Assembly: GCA_943328975.2 (NCBI GenBank)
Contig: CALQCC020000040.1
Coordinates: 1 to 38,483, forward strand
Length of the DNA: 38,483 bases
Direction: 5' to 3'
From: Bordetella parapertussis
Lineage (GTDB): Bacteria; Acidobacteriota; Terriglobia; Bryobacterales; Bryobacteraceae
Of the stretch, positions 38,212 to 38,483 are shown piece after piece; the stretch's first letter is position 1, and every line of letters begins with the position of its first letter. Below the pieces are notes generated by a model. The model was not told the DNA's origin. It did not search any database and was given only the letters and a program-made list of their open reading frames with translations. The translations under genes and the position numbers were made by a program.

Positions 38212-38483
38212 CTACTTCGCGACAGCGCTCTTCGACTGCTCCACCACTTCCTTCGCCAGCGCCTCGATCTCGTCGTTGCGCAGACCCTTCTTGTGGTCCG
38301 CCACTTCCGTGAACCGGTCGTACATCACGTCGAACTGTTCCTTGTTGAGCGACACGCCCAGGTCCTCGCACCGCTTCACCAGCGCATGCCGACCGCTATG
38401 CTTGCCCAGCACCAGACGAGACTCTGGAACCCCCACCGACGTGGGCTCCATAATCTCGTAGGTGGTGCGCTCCTTCAGGTAAC
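38212..38483 (-). CDS. leuA: 2-isopropylmalate synthase, C-terminal part (partial)
   Basis: The gene continues beyond the window; 89 residues are visible. It begins YLKERTTYEIMEPTSVGVPE and continues SRLVLGKHSGRHALVKRCED, the end of the LeuA catalytic core and linker. In most LeuA proteins a regulatory dimer domain of about 100-120 residues follows; here the frame stops soon after (EVVEQSKSAVAK), and the next 150 bases hold no continuation in any frame. So it is either a shorter LeuA/homocitrate-synthase-like form or an enzyme without leucine feedback control. First gene of the leu cluster on this strand. Confidence 0.85.
   Translation of the reverse strand, partial: YLKERTTYEIMEPTSVGVPESRLVLGKHSGRHALVKRCEDLGVSLNKEQFDVMYDRFTEVADHKKGLRNDEIEALAKEVVEQSKSAVAK

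Overview
The window looks like part of the chromosome of an Acidobacteriota member, most likely the Bryobacterales/Solibacteres lineage. Supporting signs are moderately high GC, a serine/threonine kinase fused to a TolB/WD40-type propeller, a secreted protein carrying a domain that resembles the 'Solibacter' TIGR03437 family, DUF1684 and DUF6152 proteins, and many small secreted proteins. This taxonomic call is an inference from gene content. I see no tRNA, CRISPR array, phage module or intact transposase.

Layout. 1-264: non-coding, with three 10-bp iterons at exact 23-bp spacing and a cluster of hairpins; it may be the end of a lost mobile element. 263-3416: a DNA alkylation repair methyltransferase, a 39-residue membrane peptide, a divergent pair (DUF1932-type dehydrogenase and PQQ-type sugar dehydrogenase) whose start codons are 22 bp apart, and an NTF2-like protein. 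3413-6794: a VapBC-type toxin-antitoxin pair with a large palindromic operator, directly behind a transmembrane kinase-propeller gene. 6849-8531: exported MsrB, an exported metallo-beta-lactamase-fold enzyme and a small membrane protein. 8539-11337: gpmI and eno, adjacent glycolytic genes. 11344-14145: an mgtA-type Mg2+ ATPase that appears to have replaced the gene once upstream of eno. 14290-16560: a conserved unknown protein, a DUF1684 lipoprotein, an SRPBCC protein and a DUF6152 protein.

16856-25064 is an envelope block: a glycine-rich secreted protein, the RNase P RNA gene (rnpB) with a recognisable promoter, a 988-residue secreted protein, a divergent 996-residue OmpA/coiled-coil/barrel/PKD/Ig protein, and a small secreted protein. 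25068-29181: an NRAMP-related transporter divergent from a two-gene xanthine-oxidase-family molybdoenzyme whose Shine-Dalgarno sequence is buried in a hairpin. 29235-32932: mutS overlapping anmK. The minus strand from 38483 to 33074 carries leucine biosynthesis (leuA end, leuB, leuC, leuD), interrupted by an NHL propeller gene, a TonB-like gene and a MarR regulator.

The least expected signal is regulatory. Four start codons (at 739, 1729, 1752 and 38059) lie exactly 7 nt downstream of a TAnnnT hexamer and lack a Shine-Dalgarno sequence, which suggests leaderless transcripts. Two of them share one palindromic -10 box in a 22-bp divergent intergenic region. Other points are an OmpA-family protein in reversed domain order, hairpin elements inserted in frame inside the kinase linker, and a leuA product without the usual C-terminal regulatory domain.
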